This document shows positions 1 through 7,741 of a stretch of DNA of 31,803 nt, piece after piece (positions within the stretch are counted from its first letter, which is position 1; every line of letters starts with the position of its first letter). A program made the translations under genes and the position numbers. The notes below the pieces were generated by a model. The model did no database searches, was not told the DNA's origin, and worked only from the letters and a program-made list of their open reading frames with translations. Location: the NCBI RefSeq assembly GCF_036985595.1, contig NZ_BTPU01000026.1:1-31803 (forward strand), in the 5' to 3' direction. This DNA comes from Vallitalea maricola (GTDB lineage Bacteria; Bacillota; Clostridia; Lachnospirales; Vallitaleaceae).

Positions 1-26
1 ACTTATTATACGAGGAGAGTAAAACA

Positions 27-677
27 ATGAAAAAATTAAGTATTTTAGTTGTAACAATGTTGATTGCAGTATTATTATGTTCTTGTATTAGTAAAACTGA
101 CACTTCGGGTAGTGATTTACAAGAACCTAATTCAGATGTGAATACTCCAGAGTATATTAAGGATATTGAAAATATGTCAGATGAAGATTTCTTGTACAAT
201 TATATTAATGGTTTAGAAGTAGCTTGTAATCTGAATTTTGGTGATGCCTCTGAGATATCATCAGATGATTTGTTCACGTTTTTCCTATATTCACTTTTTA
301 TAGATGAGATTAGTTATGAAGAGTATAACAATAAGTGGTTTGATAATGAACTGAATATGTTTGTAATTCCAGAGGAAGATATAACTTCACAGTTGGATAG
401 ATATTTCAAAGGGTATGATTTTGATATTACTAAAGTTGAGAAATTGGCCGCTAAGTACTATGATGAATCTAAGAATGCTATATTAATTAGTATAATTGAT
501 GGTTTTGGTGGTGAGCGATTCACTAAGATTATTGATAGAAGTATGGATGGTAATGTTGTTAGTATTACGGTTGAATTCTATGATGAAGATTATAAAGAGT
601 TGTTTGAGACCAAAACTTATGAAATTGAATTTCATGATAATGAATATTATTTGTTGAAGATAGAAACTATAGAATGA
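27..677 (+). CDS. Putative lipoprotein of unknown function
   Basis: This 216-aa protein opens with a basic, hydrophobic signal peptide and a lipobox-like LLCSC, so the mature protein probably starts at Cys18 or Cys20 and is lipid-anchored outside the membrane. The rest is acidic and soluble, rich in Asp, Glu and Tyr, with no motif I recognise. A GAGGAGAG ribosome binding site lies about 9 bases before the ATG, and a strong hairpin follows the stop. It stands alone on the plus strand facing a run of minus-strand accessory genes. It is complete, but its role is unknown. Confidence 0.75.
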   Translation: MKKLSILVVTMLIAVLLCSCISKTDTSGSDLQEPNSDVNTPEYIKDIENMSDEDFLYNYINGLEVACNLNFGDASEISSDDLFTFFLYSLFIDEISYEEYNNKWFDNELNMFVIPEEDITSQLDRYFKGYDFDITKVEKLAAKYYDESKNAILISIIDGFGGERFTKIIDRSMDGNVVSITVEFYDEDYKELFETKTYEIEFHDNEYYLLKIETIE

Positions 678-679
678 GA

Positions 680-716
680 ATATAAAAGCAGGGGAATATA
701 TCCTCTGCTTTTATAT
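680..716 (+). terminator. Rho-independent terminator, probably bidirectional
   Basis: A 16-bp stem (arms 680-695 and 701-716, one G-T mismatch) with a five-base loop has AAAA on one side of the GC core and TTTT on the other. It lies 3 bases after the lipoprotein stop and 13 bases before the end of the convergent DUF6809-like gene, so it can serve both. Confidence 0.85.
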
Positions 717-728
717 ATTAGTTAATAC

Positions 729-1015
729 TTATAATATAGTAAGTTCTTTTAGTAGTTTGATACAATCTGTATATCCTGCTATGTATAGACTCTCATGGAT
801 ACAAGAATCTCTTTCTAATTTTGTTGTGATATGTTTTCCATGAATACTTTGTCCTTTTCATCTAAAGTCTTTATGATTTGATTGAATTTGTCTTTGTATC
901 TATCTACGTAACAATCTAATTCTTGATATTCCAAATCAGTTTTGATTAATTCTTGATATGTTGCTCTACGCATTTCTGCTGCGAAATTGCTGAAGCACTC
1001 GTTTACGTCTGCCAT
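729..1015 (-). pseudogene. DUF6809-like small protein, frameshifted near its C-terminus
   Basis: An ATG with a perfect AGGAGG site opens a 66-codon frame that ends at a TAG (815-817). The next frame over continues from that point without a stop to a TAA at 729-731. It adds about 25 codons that include ESLYIAGYTDCIKLLKEL. Joined, the product would be about 95 aa, close to the usual size of the small DUF6809-type proteins of Firmicutes, and the tail resembles their conserved C-terminal helix (family call from memory). One base missing in the CAACAAAATTAG stretch (about 816-827) explains the break. No canonical slippery heptamer is visible, so I favour a mutation or sequencing error over programmed frameshifting. 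Function unknown. Confidence 0.65.
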
Positions 1016-1095
1016 GTTATTATACCTCCTAGTATTGAATTACTATCAGAAACAGGGTATAATGTATTTACCGCTATTTTTGATAGTTGGTGTTG

Positions 1096-1135
1096 AGAAG
1101 TGGTGTATTTTACTTACCTGGCATGCACCGCTTCT
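1096..1135 (+). terminator. Hairpin with T-rich tail downstream of the DUF3788 gene
   Basis: Arms agaagtggtg (1096-1105) and caccgcttct (1126-1135) pair with one mismatch and are followed on the plus strand by TTTATTTTAT. This looks like a plus-strand terminator, but there is no plus-strand gene for it to serve. It may instead mark the 3' end of the minus-strand DUF3788 transcript. Confidence 0.3.
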
Positions 1136-1136
1136 T

Positions 1137-1568
1137 TTATTTTATAGGTCTTTTTTTAATTTTGATTAATTCTTTTATATCATTTAATTCTGTTTTATTT
1201 AATACCCTGTAATGAATCCATCCTCCGCTACCGCAGGGATATCTATTTTCCCATAGTTCATTAGTTTTTGTTAACATATCAGGAAGTTTTTCACATAGTT
1301 TTGGTAATTCATTCTTGCCTATTTGAATGGTTACTGTAAAAGCTTCTTTTTCATAAAATACGTAGCACAGATGCTTGCTTTTATGACTGTATTTTGTTCC
1401 CCAACCGTAATTATTCCCAAAAGGAAATTTTAGTTCAGATATAATATCATAGTTGTTGGATAGGAATTGTTCTAGTTCTTGGAGTAGTGTAACTCCATTT
1501 TCACCTATGGTGTCGTATATTTGGTTGATTGTTGGTTGGTTGTTTTTATCTAGTAGACGTTCATACAT
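1137..1568 (-). CDS. DUF3788 family protein
   Basis: A complete 143-aa soluble protein that I recognise as the DUF3788 family by its length and conserved core, including LKFPFGNNYGWGTKYSHKSK, the FTVTIQIGKNE stretch and the CGSGGWIHYRV motif near the C-terminus. The family has no established function; it is common in Firmicutes and Bacteroidetes as a single gene. The ATG at 1568 has a GGAGGA site 6 to 7 bases upstream. It lies 30 bases downstream of a 49-codon gene on the same strand and may be co-transcribed with it. There is no signal peptide or membrane segment, so it should be cytoplasmic. Confidence 0.85.
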   Translation of the reverse strand: MYERLLDKNNQPTINQIYDTIGENGVTLLQELEQFLSNNYDIISELKFPFGNNYGWGTKYSHKSKHLCYVFYEKEAFTVTIQIGKNELPKLCEKLPDMLTKTNELWENRYPCGSGGWIHYRVLNKTELNDIKELIKIKKRPIK

Positions 1569-1598
1569 GCCTAATCCTCCTATTGTAATAATAGATTT

Positions 1599-1748
1599 TT
1601 ATTTAGTTTTAGTCCATTCTTTTATGAAGTCCCAATCTTTAATAGTTCCATCGATATTTAATATAAATATGCATGTCCATTCATTATTCGCTAATCTAAG
1701 ACTGCTAACAATAACAAATTCTACTACCTTTATTACTTTAATTTTCAT
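1599..1748 (-). CDS. Small hypothetical protein (49 aa)
   Basis: An ATG at 1748 preceded by AAGGGGC opens a 49-codon frame ending in TAA at 1599-1601. The product begins MKIKVIKVVEF and contains LRLANNEWTCIFILNIDG, an alternating hydrophobic pattern typical of beta strands, then an amphipathic tail with two Trp residues. It sits tightly between the membrane protein upstream (11 bases) and the DUF3788 gene downstream, on the same strand, which supports real translation. I do not recognise the family. It could be the stub of a larger immunity-type protein. Confidence 0.55.
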   Translation of the reverse strand: MKIKVIKVVEFVIVSSLRLANNEWTCIFILNIDGTIKDWDFIKEWTKTK

Positions 1749-1759
1749 TAACTGCCCCT

Positions 1760-2461
1760 TTATAAAATGCCATATTCACTTTGAATATAAACTTCTTCTC
1801 TTTTTTTAGGATTCACTTTTACAGTAACTTTTTTGCCTAGTACAATAGTATGAATCATATGCATTGGCACTAAGAAATCTTTTGTTACTTGATAAGCTTT
1901 ACCTTGATAATATGGAATATCAATAGTAATCTTATAAGACTTAACTCTATTGATTTTCGTATGGGTATCCACTACATTTAAAATGGTCCCTTCAGTTGCA
2001 TCATACGTAGAAAAATCAATATTCTTACGTTTATTCAATTTCATTGATTTGACAATTGCAGCGATAATTAGTGGAATACACAAGATAAGTGTCCCACCAT
2101 GTAACATCATAGACAGCTTTGCAATTGATACACCTTCACCAATCTCCATTGTCGCATTCCCTATATCGCCACCAAGAGCACTAATTAAAAACACATGCAC
2201 TTTTAATCGATAAATTATGTATCCAACCATTATAATTAAATAAGTAATTGGCAGTACTGTTAATTTAATAATAATATTTGAATGTACAAGCATAGAACCC
2301 ATCATAAATACCATCGTAAGTACAAAAAACACCACAACACTTTTTAACAATACTATTCCAATACTACCTGAAATAAAAATACCAACAAGTGGCACTAATG
2401 CTCCCATTATCCCAGCTAATATCCCAAATATCATGGTCAATCTTCTTAATTTTATCTTCAC
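1760..2461 (-). CDS. Four-helix membrane protein with a C-terminal beta domain
   Basis: This 233-aa protein has about four hydrophobic segments: residues 8-30, 36-58, 64-90 and 118-140. A basic linker (KLNKRKN) leads to a soluble domain of about 85 residues that begins TEGTILNVVDTHTKIN and ends KVTVKVNPKKREEVYIQ. The order, membrane helices followed by a domain that ends in a V-N-P-x-x-P-like stretch, resembles DUF3592-type proteins. It is a weak resemblance. The start is GTG, with an AGGAG about 12 bases upstream; ATG at codon 10 is an alternative. No partner gene suggests a role. Confidence 0.65.
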   Translation of the reverse strand: MKIKLRRLTMIFGILAGIMGALVPLVGIFISGSIGIVLLKSVVVFFVLTMVFMMGSMLVHSNIIIKLTVLPITYLIIMVGYIIYRLKVHVFLISALGGDIGNATMEIGEGVSIAKLSMMLHGGTLILCIPLIIAAIVKSMKLNKRKNIDFSTYDATEGTILNVVDTHTKINRVKSYKITIDIPYYQGKAYQVTKDFLVPMHMIHTIVLGKKVTVKVNPKKREEVYIQSEYGIL

Positions 2462-2480
2462 CTAACTTCTCATCTCCTAG

Positions 2481-2924
2481 TTATATATTTTCCACAATAT
2501 AACTAGTATACATTAATTCACAAAACAATTCTATACACAGTCTATTATTTTTATCTGGCATACATTCTATTTGTCCTCTTAATCCTGCGAAATACCCAAC
2601 TAAAACCTCAGTTATTTATGGTACGGCTCATCTTAGTTCACTTTATTATAAATTTTCATTTAATACTGTTTTTAACTCTTGTTCAAAATATTTTTAAATG
2701 ATTATTTATACCGTCTTTATACCAATAATCTTCTTCTAGATCCATTTTTATATCACGCTTCTTCAATTCTTCTTTTAATACAGTATTTATAAATTAGAAA
2801 CCCATCTCTTTTCCATGTAATCATTTGTTTTATTTAAATCAGATAATCTAATAGTCTTATTTTGAATAATTGAAAAGAATGTATCTACACTACAATAATG
2901 ATATACAGTGTCTAATTTAGCCAT
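2481..2924 (-). pseudogene. Broken DUF2971-like gene
   Basis: A GGAGGGGG site precedes an ATG at 2924. The first 45 codons include VYHYCSVDTFFSIIQNKTI followed by RLSDLNKTNDYMEKRW, the typical N-terminus of DUF2971 proteins (usually over 200 aa and often found in defence or accessory regions). The frame stops at 2787-2789. Similar-looking coding sequence continues in a second frame (FINTVLKEELKKRD onward, to a TGA at 2683-2685) and then in a third (EQELKTVLNENL). A later open stretch in that third frame, down to 2481, contains GYFAGLRGQ and could be the remains of the C-terminus. At least two frameshifts plus stops mean the gene is dead. Confidence 0.6.
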
Positions 2925-3023
2925 ATTCCTATCCCCCTCCGAATAATTATACTTAATGAACTTTAAATAATTTTTTACAATAATGCTTTTTTCTTGGTTG
3001 AAGGTTTCAAACGTTGTATTATC

Positions 3024-3046
3024 AAAGACACTTGTTTAGTGTCTTT
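3024..3046. repeat. Perfect 9-bp hairpin in a 430-base gene-free stretch
   Basis: AAAGACACT (3024-3032) and AGTGTCTTT (3038-3046) form a perfect stem with a 5-base loop. The surrounding stretch 2925-3374 is very AT-rich. Its only coding hint is a 27-codon minus-strand frame at 3273-3356 (MRIRVITQDFKNN...), which lacks a ribosome binding site and may be a gene remnant. I see nothing else there. Confidence 0.4.
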
Positions 3047-3374
3047 AATAAAATCTTTATCTTATATTCTATCGCTTGTAACAATCTTTTAATATCTTTT
3101 CAATGTTATTTTGTAAAAACTTCAACCGTATCTGCTAAATATAGTTACTTTATTACTCTAACCTGATATAATACTATTTTTAACTAAATGTTATTTTTTG
3201 TTATATATTGCCATACCTTTAATTAAGTCCTTTATTACTCAAAAAATATTTATAAATATTCCTATTCACTTTTTAACATTCTAACAATCTCATCAATGGT
3301 TCAAAGTTTTCATAAACATTATTCTTAAAATCTTGAGTTATTACCCTAATCCTCATTGTCTTTGAATATTAATT

Positions 3375-3806
3375 TTAATATATTTCCCACTCTTTATCTT
3401 TTAGGTATTTCATTGCTTTCGTTTCAATTTCTCCATTTAAAATATTCCATCCCTGACTTCCATAAATAGAATCCGTAAAACCATAATTACTTAATTCTAT
3501 TTCTAAATCCATAGTAGATATGGATACTTGAAAAATTTTAAGTGTATCCATGTCAATTTTAATTCCATTATCTCTATCATCTTCATTAAAAAGTAACTCT
3601 TCAGCTTTTGCTATAGCAATTATATATCCATTAAAAGAGAATAATACATTATCCCCACTCTGTAACTTATTTCTTGCTATCTTATTTGCTTCTCCCGCAA
3701 AATAGAAATTTCCTTTTTGCCAAGGCAAAACGCTCTTAAAATAGGCTTTACATGCTTCAATACTATCAAATCCAAAAACTTCTCCTGACATTTTAACTAT
3801 TCTCAT
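3375..3806 (-). CDS. Conserved hypothetical protein, 143 aa
   Basis: A complete soluble protein with a strong GAGAGGAG site 10 bases before its ATG. It begins MRIVKMSGEVFGFDS, then has a small barrel-like core around residues 34-68 (YFAGEANKIARNKLQSGDNV and FSFNGYIIAIAKAEEL), and ends YGSQGWNILNGE followed by an acidic tail. The pattern recalls N-terminal modules found fused to HNH or other restriction-type nucleases, where a compact beta fold may bind modified DNA. That is an impression from memory and not a firm assignment. It stands alone here, without a nuclease domain. The surrounding sequence is decayed. Confidence 0.65.
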   Translation of the reverse strand: MRIVKMSGEVFGFDSIEACKAYFKSVLPWQKGNFYFAGEANKIARNKLQSGDNVLFSFNGYIIAIAKAEELLFNEDDRDNGIKIDMDTLKIFQVSISTMDLEIELSNYGFTDSIYGSQGWNILNGEIETKAMKYLKDKEWEIY

Positions 3807-3942
3807 TAATTTTTCTCCTCTCTATTCAAGCTATAGAAGCTGATAGTTTATTATCTCTACAACCATCTACCAAATAGCAATCTGTTCTCTTTTCTTCACC
3901 CAAAATCACCTAATACTATTAGAGTAACTATGTATCAACTGT

Positions 3943-4035
3943 TTAATAATCTACTGGAAAAGATACATCATAATTTTCCTCTAGATGTTTTAATGCTATT
4001 CTTGAATCTGTGTTATCCTGAACTCTATCTATTCT
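3943..4035 (-). pseudogene. Orphan C-terminal coding remnant
   Basis: A 30-codon minus-strand stretch has no start codon and is bounded by stops. It reads RIDRVQDNTDSRIALKHLEE and continues to a TAA at 3943-3945; its composition looks like real protein (amphipathic helix, acidic residues). It is probably the tail of a lost gene. The rest of 3807-4244 is AT-rich without a supportable gene. It contains a purine-rich tract on the minus strand (complement of 4161-4176). Confidence 0.3.
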
Positions 4036-4244
4036 TTAACTACTCTACATTCTATTATCATAACATATACATGAATTGTTTTGTATATAATTCTGAAAAT
4101 TTTATATTTTTCTATATATTATATTTTATAATGATTTTATGTATAAAAAGTTATATCTCCTTACCTCCTCCCTATACCAAAAAACAATATAACAAGAACA
4201 CTCCACCCATTAAAAAAAGACCTCCCCACCGGAAGTCTCAACCA

Positions 4245-4598
4245 CTATTCAAATTTCCCCATATATCTAATCTTAATATCACTAAGTGCCAATTCAAAAT
4301 TAAAATCATCTAACCCATGAAACAGATTAAATAATGGATTAATTAATGGATTAATTAATGAATCATCATCTTCCTTAATTAAAACATACACTAATTTTAA
4401 TAATTTTATAGATGTTTCATCATATAATTGATTATTATTAACACACTCTTTTCTCATTACCCTTTTATCAAAATCATATATTTGATACAATTTATTAAAC
4501 AAATCATCATTACCAGCAACTATGTAAAACAACGACTTTCTTTTAGTATCTAATAATTCTGTACCATCCCTCTCAACTAATTGAATAAATCTTCTCAT
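4245..4598 (-). CDS. DUF6075-like hypothetical protein
   Basis: This 117-aa soluble protein has a core DTKRKSLFYIVAGNDDLFNK leading to IYDFDKRVM and then a Leu-rich helix, SIKLLKLVYVLIKE. The spacing of the SLFYI, IYDF and final helix motifs matches my memory of DUF6075, a Firmicutes family of unknown function. I chose the ATG at 4598 over the TTG two codons upstream; no good ribosome binding site is visible for either, so translation may depend on coupling to the small gene just upstream. After residue 75 it carries a 12-base in-frame tandem repeat giving LINPLINPL, which looks like an expansion. Confidence 0.5.
   Translation of the reverse strand: MRRFIQLVERDGTELLDTKRKSLFYIVAGNDDLFNKLYQIYDFDKRVMRKECVNNNQLYDETSIKLLKLVYVLIKEDDDSLINPLINPLFNLFHGLDDFNFELALSDIKIRYMGKFE
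4332..4361. repeat. 12-bp tandem repeat inside the DUF6075-like gene
   Basis: The unit ATGGATTAATTA occurs at 4334-4345 and 4346-4357, with partial copies on each side. Being 12 bases, it preserves the frame and encodes the repeated INPL. It is a simple slippage-type repeat. Confidence 0.7.
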
Positions 4599-4612
4599 AT
4601 GCAATTTGTTTC

Positions 4613-4762
4613 TTATAAACTTTTACCATCACCTTTATCATTCTCTTCACTTTCTTTTTTAAGCACTAAATACTTAGCTAAGTTTAGTACTAACATCCTT
4701 TGTTTTTTAGATAATTTTGATGTCAATTTAATTAATTCTTGTGAATCTTGTTTATATCCCAT
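4613..4762 (-). CDS. Small hypothetical protein (49 aa)
   Basis: An ATG at 4762 lies within the last codons of the toxin-like gene upstream (11-base overlap, different frame). An AGAAAGAAAG stretch just before it can act as a ribosome binding site. The product contains SQELIKLTSKLSKKQRMLV and NLAKYLVLKKESEEN, a strongly helical charged sequence like the tail found after the DNA-binding part of many small regulators. No DNA-binding domain is present. It could be a genuine small gene translated by coupling, or the C-terminal remnant of something longer joined to the upstream frame. Confidence 0.4.
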   Translation of the reverse strand: MGYKQDSQELIKLTSKLSKKQRMLVLNLAKYLVLKKESEENDKGDGKSL

Positions 4763-5411
4763 CTTTCTTTCTGAATCCACCACTTTTTACAAATTTAGTC
4801 AAGCCTTTAATACTCTTTACTAATCCACCAGCTTCTACAGCAATTGTTATAGCTTCACCAATCAACTGACCAATCATAAATCCTTTATCACCAGGGTCAG
4901 CATTATCATATTCAGCTTTCCATTCATCATAAGTCTGCTTTATCATAAGTTTCATAAGTTCTCTATTTTTAGATGAAAACGGAAGACTTACTACAAATGT
5001 TATAAAAAACCCTAATTGTTCTGGGTGAGTGAACACGGAGTAGATACCTTCTATTGTATCATATATACCCTTGATAGGAGAAGTCACACCTCCAAAAAAT
5101 AATCCTGCTCTGAATTCCTGACCTTGTTCTTTTTTACTGGAACCATAGACCAATCTTGCCCATTCCATAAAAGCTGTTCTTTTTAACTGCTCAAAATCAC
5201 CTTTTTGAAATTGATATAATGCTTGTATAGGATAGTAATATTTTTTAAAATAGTTGTATGCATCTTCGCTTTCATATTTATTCTCTGACGTTATATTACC
5301 AAGTTTTCTATCAGTAAAAGGCAATGAAGGCACATTCTCAAAATATTCATCTGGTAAAACGTTAGATACATCAATATAGGTATCATCTTTCATTAATTCT
5401 ACCCAATGCAT
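4752..5411 (-). pseudogene. Polymorphic-toxin pre-toxin fragment without toxin domain
   Basis: This 219-aa frame has no ribosome binding site at its first ATG and begins just after a stop, so it looks cut at the 5' end. Residues 100-200 contain FFGGVTSPIKGIYDTIEGIY, then KQTYDEWKAEYDNADPGDKG, then a hydrophobic GFMIGQLIGEAITIAVEAGG and a closing VKSIKGLTKFVKSG. This order is typical of the region just before the C-terminal toxin in secreted polymorphic toxins of Firmicutes (WapA, RHS or LXG-like proteins). The frame ends within 10 residues of that point, so no toxin domain remains. The secretion part is also missing. I read it as a decayed relic; a small domain protein in its own right is possible. 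Confidence 0.5.
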
Positions 5412-5453
5412 TAATAAAAATAGATTCTGTGACAGAGGTTACATTTTGTTGTA

Positions 5454-5801
5454 CTAATCAAAAAACTTCCCCTTATAAAAATTCTCATTGCCAAGTTTCT
5501 TTGCCCTTAGCCTGAACATAACGCAACCATCTGGGCATACAATATCCTTGCTATATTTACTATTGCCGCCAATGTTCTCTAAGTCTCCGCCACTTCTGAC
5601 CGACTCCATGATTGGGAACATAATTATCATAACCTTGGAACAGATACCCTGTCCATCTGAATTTACGGGACAGCCATAGGTGCAAGTATACTTATCCCCC
5701 ACTTCCTCGCCGTTTCGACAGTACCGTTCTGTATGGTCGCTGTGAAGAAACCCAGTTACCTCAATTTCAAATTCGTACTCCTCATCATACCATTTTTTCA
5801 T
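5454..5801 (-). CDS. TIGR04076-like Cys-containing protein
   Basis: A 115-aa protein with a GGAGG site before ATG 5801. Residues fit the TIGR04076 pattern: CRNGEEVGDKYT, a central GQGICSKVMIIMFPIMESVR with Gly-Gly just after (SGGDL), and a C-terminal VCPDGCVMFRLRAK. The family is small, cytoplasmic and uncharacterised; its conserved cysteines suggest metal or cofactor binding, which is inference. The gene is visibly richer in G and C than everything around it, which suggests recent transfer. It lies 42 bases upstream of the toxin fragment on the same strand. Confidence 0.65.
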   Translation of the reverse strand: MKKWYDEEYEFEIEVTGFLHSDHTERYCRNGEEVGDKYTCTYGCPVNSDGQGICSKVMIIMFPIMESVRSGGDLENIGGNSKYSKDIVCPDGCVMFRLRAKKLGNENFYKGKFFD

Positions 5802-5964
5802 GATTAACCTCCAAATTCTAATTTATCCAGCAGTTTAATAAACAACCACTCGCATAATAATAATACGATTGTTCAATACTTTATATTCGTATTATACTTA
5901 TTTATGGATTATAATTCCAGTCAGTAATTATGTAAATAAACATATAATCTCTTCTTCGCTTAAT

Positions 5965-7533
5965 TTAATCCCATCTATCTAATATATAATTGCAGACACC
6001 TGTAGATGTAGTGACTCTAAAACTTACATTCCATTCCTTACCATATTCAAGTTTGTAACCACAAGCACTTGCTTCATATACTCCTTCAAGGGTTGCCTCT
6101 TTAGAATATGCTTCTATAGTTTTTCTTATTTCTCTCAAATCATTTATTAGCATTTCTGGAAATAAACAATTACTTTGAGTTCCATTAACATCTCTTGCAC
6201 TATCAAGTATTAAAAATATGCTCTTACCCTGATGTGGGTATTTTCCATACCACATTGAAGGTTGATAACATATACCTGTAACGTTACAATAATCATGCTT
6301 TAGATTCCATCTTGTACATGGAGATCCATTAGTATATACATACCATGAAAAGGGATTTCTTTTTTCTACATTATCCCATTGAAATATAGGTGGAGCATCT
6401 TCATGAGTAGCTGTTAATAAAGCCGCAAAATTACCATGCTTAGGAACTAAAAATTCAATTTTACTTGCATTAGTTAATACTGTTTCTTCGAATTTTTTCC
6501 AAGTAATTTTAGTAGCTGGTATATCCAATGATTCATTAGTCTTATTAATGGTTTTTATTTTTATATGACCAAAGAACCCTTTTCCAGTAGTTTCAGTAGC
6601 ATCATTATACTCCCATATAGTATTAAGTTCATCTAGTCTTGCATATCTACGACTAAAAGATTTTTTAATACCTAATTTTTCAACTATTTTTTCTCCTTGT
6701 TCAATATTTCCTCTTGTAGGGTTAGTTTGTGGTCTCTGATATTGTAAGGGATCCATTTTTTTTGCAAATCTATTTGCAATAGTATCAAAATCCAAACCAA
6801 ACTTTATATCATCAAGCAAAGTACCTATCATAGTATTTTTAATATGACAGTAACCCGGTGGTGCAGTAGCAACAGCGTACCACAATATATTATTACTATC
6901 TTTTTTATTAGTCCGTAATTTTTTATGTAAATCCATGTACCAGTTGGAAATGCCAAGACATTTTTCAAATCTATACAAATGCTCTGAATTAAGTATATTG
7001 TTAGCATCAACTGCAACGTCATATGGATATTCCTCTATGTACTGCTGTAACATTCTAAAATCTTCTCTTTTTTCAAACATCATTTGTATATCTGTATATA
7101 TTTTACCCGTATATCTTATTTCTTCTGGTACATTTATATGCATATGATTAAAACCGCCTGCATACTGAACTCCTAATACCGCTTTTGAAGTTATAAAGGC
7201 ATCTACAACATCTGATTTTTCAACTAAATCTTTTAGTCTTCTGAATGCTGGTGCCATTAACCCATCAAATTCTCCCCATAGAGCCGCTTCAACTTTACCA
7301 TCTTCAGATAATGCCACAATGTTACCATAGTTTTCAACAAACTTTTTGCATACACTACATGTATATAGTTGTCTATACTCATTAGGTATTTCTAATAAAA
7401 AAGCTTCAAATAAATTATGGGCATTTGTTCTAAATAGTGGACTGCCTTTCTCAATAACATTTCTAAACTGCTTATTAATTAATTGTATATAATAAGTAAA
7501 ATCTACTGTATATGAATCAAATCCTTTTATCAT
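5965..7533 (-). CDS. Phage-type conserved protein of unknown function (522 aa)
   Basis: I start it at the ATG at 7533, which has AAAAGGGAG 8 bases upstream; the GTG three codons earlier would be too close to that site. Motifs are YTCSVCKKFVENYGN (a CxxC pair near residue 60), GGFNHMHINVP with two His, and DPLQYQRPQTNPTRGNI followed by EKIVEKLGI and SRRYARLDEL. I recognise this combination from large uncharacterised proteins encoded by phages and prophages of Gram-positive bacteria, but know of no function for it. A second Cys/His-rich patch occurs around residues 409-425. Here it is a single gene with its own candidate promoter and no other phage genes nearby. Confidence 0.65.
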   Translation of the reverse strand: MIKGFDSYTVDFTYYIQLINKQFRNVIEKGSPLFRTNAHNLFEAFLLEIPNEYRQLYTCSVCKKFVENYGNIVALSEDGKVEAALWGEFDGLMAPAFRRLKDLVEKSDVVDAFITSKAVLGVQYAGGFNHMHINVPEEIRYTGKIYTDIQMMFEKREDFRMLQQYIEEYPYDVAVDANNILNSEHLYRFEKCLGISNWYMDLHKKLRTNKKDSNNILWYAVATAPPGYCHIKNTMIGTLLDDIKFGLDFDTIANRFAKKMDPLQYQRPQTNPTRGNIEQGEKIVEKLGIKKSFSRRYARLDELNTIWEYNDATETTGKGFFGHIKIKTINKTNESLDIPATKITWKKFEETVLTNASKIEFLVPKHGNFAALLTATHEDAPPIFQWDNVEKRNPFSWYVYTNGSPCTRWNLKHDYCNVTGICYQPSMWYGKYPHQGKSIFLILDSARDVNGTQSNCLFPEMLINDLREIRKTIEAYSKEATLEGVYEASACGYKLEYGKEWNVSFRVTTSTGVCNYILDRWD

Positions 7534-7597
7534 TTTATACACTCCCTTTTAAGTAGATTAGTTTTGTGTCTTGGACACTTATTTTTAATGTGTATAT

Positions 7598-7626
7598 ATG
7601 TTATCAATTTGACCCAATACATTCAA
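7598..7626 (-). promoter_or_regulatory. Candidate promoter of the phage-type gene
   Basis: On the minus strand TTGAAT (7621-7626) and TAACAT (7598-7603) are separated by 17 bases, about 65 bases before the start codon. A small palindrome GTGTC-TTG-GACAC lies just downstream (about 7566-7578), where a repressor could bind. Match is moderate. Confidence 0.35.
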
Positions 7627-7741
7627 TAAAAAAAATTTGCGAACTCATAAATTAATTTTTTTCCTATTTACATTTATATCAAATAATATATCAGCAACCT
7701 AGTACCTCGATTAGATGAAGTCTTGAATCGCTCCAGCTTTA

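Noticed and set aside
812..830. Programmed -1 frameshifting in the DUF6809-like gene
   Set aside because: No X-XXY-YYZ slippery heptamer and no obvious downstream stem-loop at the right distance.
1453..1809. 118-codon plus-strand frame
   Set aside because: It is the shadow of the DUF3788 gene and of the 49-codon gene on the other strand, both with good start signals.
3930..4313. 127-codon plus-strand frame
   Set aside because: No ribosome binding site; the product is low-complexity Phe/Tyr/Leu and Pro/Lys sequence read from AT-rich DNA, and it runs into the end of a better-supported minus-strand gene.
4332..4361. CRISPR-like or iteron-like repeat
   Set aside because: Only two full adjacent 12-bp copies without spacers, located inside a coding frame.
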